In this document: positions 61,401-64,000 of the stretch, piece by piece
How positions within the stretch are numbered: position 1 is the stretch's first letter
How the letters are laid out: each line of letters starts with the position of its first letter
From: Salinirubellus litoreus
Lineage (GTDB): Archaea > Halobacteriota > Halobacteria > Halobacteriales > Haloarculaceae
Assembly: GCF_037335815.1 (NCBI RefSeq)
Contig: NZ_CP147841.1
Coordinates: 1,674,001-1,738,000, forward strand
DNA: 64,000 bases
Direction: 5' to 3'
Translations under genes and position numbers: made by a program
The notes under the pieces: model-generated
Database searches by the model: none
Seen by the model: the letters and a program-made list of their open reading frames with translations, nothing else
Told to the model about the DNA's origin: nothing

Positions 61401-62060
61401 CTTCTCCCCGATCCGGAGGTCGGCCTCCTCGATGCGATCCTCGACGACCTCGAGCTCCTCGAAGGCGTCCTCCTTCTTGGCGTCGAACGCCGCGACGCCC
61501 GCGATCTCGTCGATTATCTCCCGTCGACGGAGCGGCGTCTTCGTGATGATCTCGGTGACGTCACCCTGCATCACGACGTTGTACCCCTCGGGCGTGACGC
61601 CGGCCTGTTCGAGCAGGTCCCGGACGTCCGTGAGGTTCACCGACCGGTCGTTGAGGTAGTAGTAGGAGTAGTAGGTGTCCTCGTCGGTCTGTTTCACCCG
61701 CCGACGGATGGTTATCTCGTCGACGTCGCCCACCTTGTCGGTCCCCGCGGCGCTCACGACCTGCGAGCGTTCGAGCGTGCGGTCGGCGTTGTCGAGGACG
61801 ACCTCGACGGACGCCTCGCGTTCGCCCTGGAACTCCCGCTCCTCGTCGTCGTGCCCGGGGTTGTAGATGAGGTCGGTGAGCTTCTCCGCGCGGATGCCCG
61901 ACGTCCGGGCCAGCCCGAGCGCGAACAGCACCGCGTCGATGATGTTCGACTTTCCCGAGCCGTTCGGACCGCTTATAGTAGTAAAGTCGTCGTAGAACGG
62001 GATTCTGGTCTTCCGGCCGAAGCTCTTGAAGTCGTCCAGGACGAGCTCTTTTATGTGCAT
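58482..62060 (-). CDS. smc: Chromosome segregation protein SMC
   Basis: 1192 residues. Walker A GPNGSGKS at 31-38, then a coiled coil (about 170-490), a hinge (about 510-670, with VHGTVGQLGGVDPEYATACETAAGGRL), a second coiled coil (about 680-1010) and a C-terminal head with the signature AMSGGEKSLTALAFIFAIQ and Walker B FYALDEVDAFLD. Forms the chromosome-organising complex with ScpA, encoded immediately downstream. The reverse strand also has long open frames; these follow from the codon bias of the coiled coils. Confidence 0.97.
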   Translation of the reverse strand: MHIKELVLDDFKSFGRKTRIPFYDDFTTISGPNGSGKSNIIDAVLFALGLARTSGIRAEKLTDLIYNPGHDDEEREFQGEREASVEVVLDNADRTLERSQVVSAAGTDKVGDVDEITIRRRVKQTDEDTYYSYYYLNDRSVNLTDVRDLLEQAGVTPEGYNVVMQGDVTEIITKTPLRRREIIDEIAGVAAFDAKKEDAFEELEVVEDRIEEADLRIGEKEGRLEQLEDERETALEYQGLREEKEEFEGHLKAAELEDKRSDLESAREGIASKESDLSDLQRELDERQGKVTRLEEDLEDLNAEIERKGEDEQLEIKREIEEVKGEIGRLEDRIASTEERIEDAENKRRQAFVQIDRKQETVDDLQGRIRNTKVRKADLKADLEEKRKELEGVEAEIEAVDTEYESVRDELEERRERLSELKDAKNDLQREQDRLLDEARRRTNEQREKEAEIEEAEARIPEIEADVADLEAELEKVETNRETITGVVEDLKAEKRELSERLDELDDEISAKQQEYAELEARAGESGDTSYGRAVTTVLNSDLDGVHGTVGQLGGVDPEYATACETAAGGRLAHVVVEDDGVGQRGIEYLKQRNAGRATFLPMTKMQSRGLGSLPDHEGVIGFAYNLVDFDPKYADVFSYVLGDTVVVDEIETARELMGRHRLVTLDGDLVEKSGAMTGGSSSGSRYSFSKSGKGQLERVAERIHQLEDERSDVREELRGVEDRLEDARDRQSDAADQVRDVESSIERKEAEKVELEERIDRLREELADIEDEREEVSERMDEIEAEIAERDAEIDEEQAAIEELQCELKESDIPELTERAEEIRTEIDEIETEMDDLDGELNELGLEKQYAEEAIEELHDEIEAAQNRKAEAEGTIDELESKIEEREATLEAKRDQVADLEEELAELKGEREELKAELREAREARDEWKRRVTDVEDELDELRSTASRLEWEVDELASQVGDYDPEEIRDLSYVKGQITKLENRMAELEPVNMLAIDEYDRVEDELEDLQEKKGTLVEEAAGIRERIEQYEERKKEVFMEAFEGIDEHFRRIFAKLSNGSGELHLENEDDPFDGGLTMKAQPADKPVQRLDAMSGGEKSLTALAFIFAIQRFNPAPFYALDEVDAFLDAANAELVGELVDDLASDAQFIVVSHRSALLERSERAIGVTMQGNNVSAVTGIDLSMEGVVADD

Positions 62061-62085
62061 GGGGCGCTCGTGGTGGGCCCCGCGG

Positions 62086-62421
62086 TCAGGCGACGATGAT
62101 GTCGTCCGCGGAGTCCGTGTCCCCTTCCTCGCCCTCGTCGGCCTTATCCCCGTCGGCTGCCCCCTCCTCGGGGGCCTGATCGTCCTGCGGGGTCGACGTG
62201 CCGTTCGCGCCGTTCGAGCCCTTCGCGCCGTTGGCGGTCTGGGTCTCCGGGCCCGAGGGGAGCTGCCCCTCGATGATGTCCGGGTCGAGGTCGGGATCGA
62301 CCTCCTCCTCGATCACCCGGAGGCGCTCTTTGGTCTCGAGCAGTTCGTCGGTCAACCCGTCGACGGTGGCCTGTAGCTCGCGCACTCGTGCCTCGAGCTC
62401 CTCCACGCGGTTGCCGCTCAT
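62086..62421 (-). CDS. Coiled-coil protein upstream of smc, unknown
   Basis: 111 residues. A coiled coil covers residues 4-43 (RVEELEARVRELQATVDGLTDELLETKERLRVIEEEVD), then a Gly/Asn/Asp/Glu-rich tail ending SADDIIVA. It lies 25 nt before smc and probably shares its transcript, so it may be an accessory factor of the SMC-ScpA complex. No known motif. The start at 62421 was chosen as the codon next to the coiled coil. Confidence 0.72.
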   Translation of the reverse strand: MSGNRVEELEARVRELQATVDGLTDELLETKERLRVIEEEVDPDLDPDIIEGQLPSGPETQTANGAKGSNGANGTSTPQDDQAPEEGAADGDKADEGEEGDTDSADDIIVA

Positions 62422-62613
62422 ACGGTGGTGACCGGCCTCCCGACTCATAAATCTGCGTCAGACATTGACACCGTACCTGATAGGTGCCGGACGGGGATTC
62501 GGAGGGTTTCGTCTCGAAGTTTCGGTAGGTCGCACTTCTACCACCGAAGACGCGATGCGAACCGCTCACGTCGTCGGATTCGAGCGTCCCTGGGTGATAC
62601 CGCTCCGGGCGAT

Positions 62614-63810
62614 TCACTCCGGTTCGCGTTCCCGGGACCGGTCGGTCTCGTCGCGGGTGACCTTGACGAAGCCGCAGTGCCGGTCGTCCTCGTCGAACAC
62701 CGCCGTGATGACCACGTCGGCCCGGAAGGTCGACCCGTCCTTCCGGACGCGCCGGCCCCGGTCCTCGACGCTCCCCTCGGCGAGCGCTTCCGCCAGGAAT
62801 TCCTCGTGGTCGCCCGCCTCGATCCGTTCTTCGGGGTAGAATATCGAGAAGTGTTCGCCGAGGATCTCCTCCCGGTCGTACCCCTTCAGGCGTTCGGCTC
62901 CACGGTTCCAGCTCGTGACGTACCCCTCGGTGTCGAGGGTGAATATGGCGTACTCCTCGACGGCGTCGACGAACAGCTCGAAGCGCTCGCGCTCCCGTGC
63001 GAGCGTCCGCTCGGTCTCTCGCTCCTCGGTGACGTCCCGGACGAGACAGAGCAGCGTCCCGTCCTCGGTGTACGCGAGGGCGTGGTCGACGACCAGCCGC
63101 GTCCCGTCCCTGGTGAGGTGGACGCTCTCGCCCGTCCAGCGCCCCTGCACGGGGACCGCGGGGAGGATTTCCTCCGAAACGCGGTCCACGTCCTCCTCGG
63201 GGTAGAGTACCGCCCAGTACTCGCCGATCAGCTCCTCGCGGTCGTAGCCGTAGATGTCCGCGTAGGCCTGGTTGACGTAGATGAACCTGCCGTGTTCGTC
63301 GAGGAACGATATCCCCTCCCGTGCGGTCTCGATCGCCCGGAAGCCGCGCCTGATCTCCCGTTCGACGGCCCGCCGGCGCACCGTGTTCTCGATGCGGTTG
63401 GCGAGCACCGAGTACTGCTCGGCGCCGCCCCGCTTCTGGATGTAATCGGTGACACCGGCCGAGATGGCATCGCTCGCGATCTCCTCGCTCCCCTTGCCCG
63501 TGAAGAGGATGAACGGGAGGTCGGGATGCTCCGACCGGACCGCTTCGAGGAACTCCAGCCCGTCCGTTCCCGGCATATCGTAGTCGCTGACCACGCAGTC
63601 GACCCGTTCGGTATTCAGCCGTTCCAGCCCGGCCTCGGCGCTGTGCTCGGTGAGCACCTCGATCGAGTCCCCCTCCCGTTCGAGATAGAACGCGACGAGG
63701 TCACAGAAGTTCGGCTCGTCGTCGACGTGCAGCACTCTGGCCCTGCTCCCATCGTGCAGTATCGAGAGAGTGTCGCGTAACGGGGACGCCCCGGGCTCCG
63801 TGGACGACAT
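62614..63810 (-). CDS. Response regulator with two PAS domains
   Basis: 398 residues. A receiver domain (about 25-145, with HVDDEP and the phospho-acceptor aspartate in CVVSDYDMPGTDG, and FTGKGSEEIA) is followed by two PAS domains (about 160-275 and 285-390). No histidine-kinase or DNA-binding domain is present, and the protein ends soon after PAS 2, so it may act by protein contact. Such REC-PAS proteins are frequent in haloarchaea. The start was placed at MSSTEPGA; the upstream frame is poor. Confidence 0.85.
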   Translation of the reverse strand: MSSTEPGASPLRDTLSILHDGSRARVLHVDDEPNFCDLVAFYLEREGDSIEVLTEHSAEAGLERLNTERVDCVVSDYDMPGTDGLEFLEAVRSEHPDLPFILFTGKGSEEIASDAISAGVTDYIQKRGGAEQYSVLANRIENTVRRRAVEREIRRGFRAIETAREGISFLDEHGRFIYVNQAYADIYGYDREELIGEYWAVLYPEEDVDRVSEEILPAVPVQGRWTGESVHLTRDGTRLVVDHALAYTEDGTLLCLVRDVTEERETERTLARERERFELFVDAVEEYAIFTLDTEGYVTSWNRGAERLKGYDREEILGEHFSIFYPEERIEAGDHEEFLAEALAEGSVEDRGRRVRKDGSTFRADVVITAVFDEDDRHCGFVKVTRDETDRSREREPE

Positions 63811-64000
63811 GACGTGGCCGTCGGAGAGCGGGTCCAAAATGATTACGACACAAAATCTACTGAATCCAAATCGGAGCGTCCCGGCCGTCCTCGACGGGGG
63901 ACAGGCGGGGGGCATCCGGTTGGGATAGTAGCGTTTGGACGTCTTCACCCACGGACGGGGAGAATGTCCCCGTCCGGCGTGTCATCGATTGCGAACGCTA
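63811..64000. other. Window end, no gene seen
   Basis: After the REC-PAS-PAS start codon the last 190 bp are more AT-rich (AAAATGATTACGACACAAAA at about 63836) and probably contain that gene's promoter. No further gene is visible. Confidence 0.4.

Overview
The window is chromosomal DNA of a halophilic archaeon (class Halobacteria). The base composition is very GC-rich, the predicted proteins are strongly acidic, and many genes have a TATA-like box 24-30 nt before the start codon with no room for a leader. Several class-typical gene forms are present: fused FolC-FolP, fused PurN-PurH, fused cytochrome oxidase subunits I+III, an HTH-10 regulator, PUA/NAC/TrmI neighbours and an SMC-ScpA operon. 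No rRNA, tRNA, CRISPR array, transposase or replication origin was seen. I cannot name the genus.

Layout. 1-6.7 kb: 3' part of DNA-repair gene nreA, a 341-bp inverted-repeat element, two FAD oxidoreductases, a cupin with zinc ribbon and homoserine kinase (thrB). 6.8-12.2 kb: a long palindrome, an ArsR regulator with an ArsP-type permease, an alpha/beta hydrolase, the methylmalonyl-CoA mutase small subunit with MeaB, and a phosphoesterase. 12.4-17.7 kb: a DUF420 membrane protein, an HtrA-type protease, an ABC exporter and a possible nuclease-fold protein. 18-20.7 kb: a large secreted multidomain protein of less GC-rich DNA with a palindromic promoter. 20.9-27.1 kb: Nudix, MFS, PUA, a candidate structured RNA, nac, trmI and small unknowns. 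27.3-33.4 kb: a lysine operon dapA-dapB-dapD-lysA-dapF-dapE with a possible leader peptide. 33.6-41.4 kb: a TPP enzyme, folCP, purNH, a second inverted-repeat element and purB. 41.8-47 kb: coxB-coxAC-subunit IV facing three membrane-protein genes. 47.3-51.8 kb: trpC-trpB-trpA plus an archaeal ADH synthase and an HTH-10 regulator. 52-57.2 kb: MTA phosphorylase, a winged-helix zinc protein, two CPBP protease paralogues with near-identical promoters, and a hydrolase. 57.3-63.8 kb: a coiled-coil protein-smc-scpA operon and a REC-PAS-PAS protein.

How genes work together. Homoserine kinase, the DAP operon and the trp/ADH cluster cover parts of the threonine, lysine and aromatic pathways. folCP and purNH link folate with purine synthesis, and purB lies divergent to purNH. 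The cox operon encodes a haem-copper oxidase. The most interesting unexplained items are the CARDB-like domain split by a degenerate VWA domain, the duplicated promoter block of the CPBP pair, the structured RNA before nac, the Lys/Arg-rich leader ORF before dapA, and the nested inverted-repeat elements.
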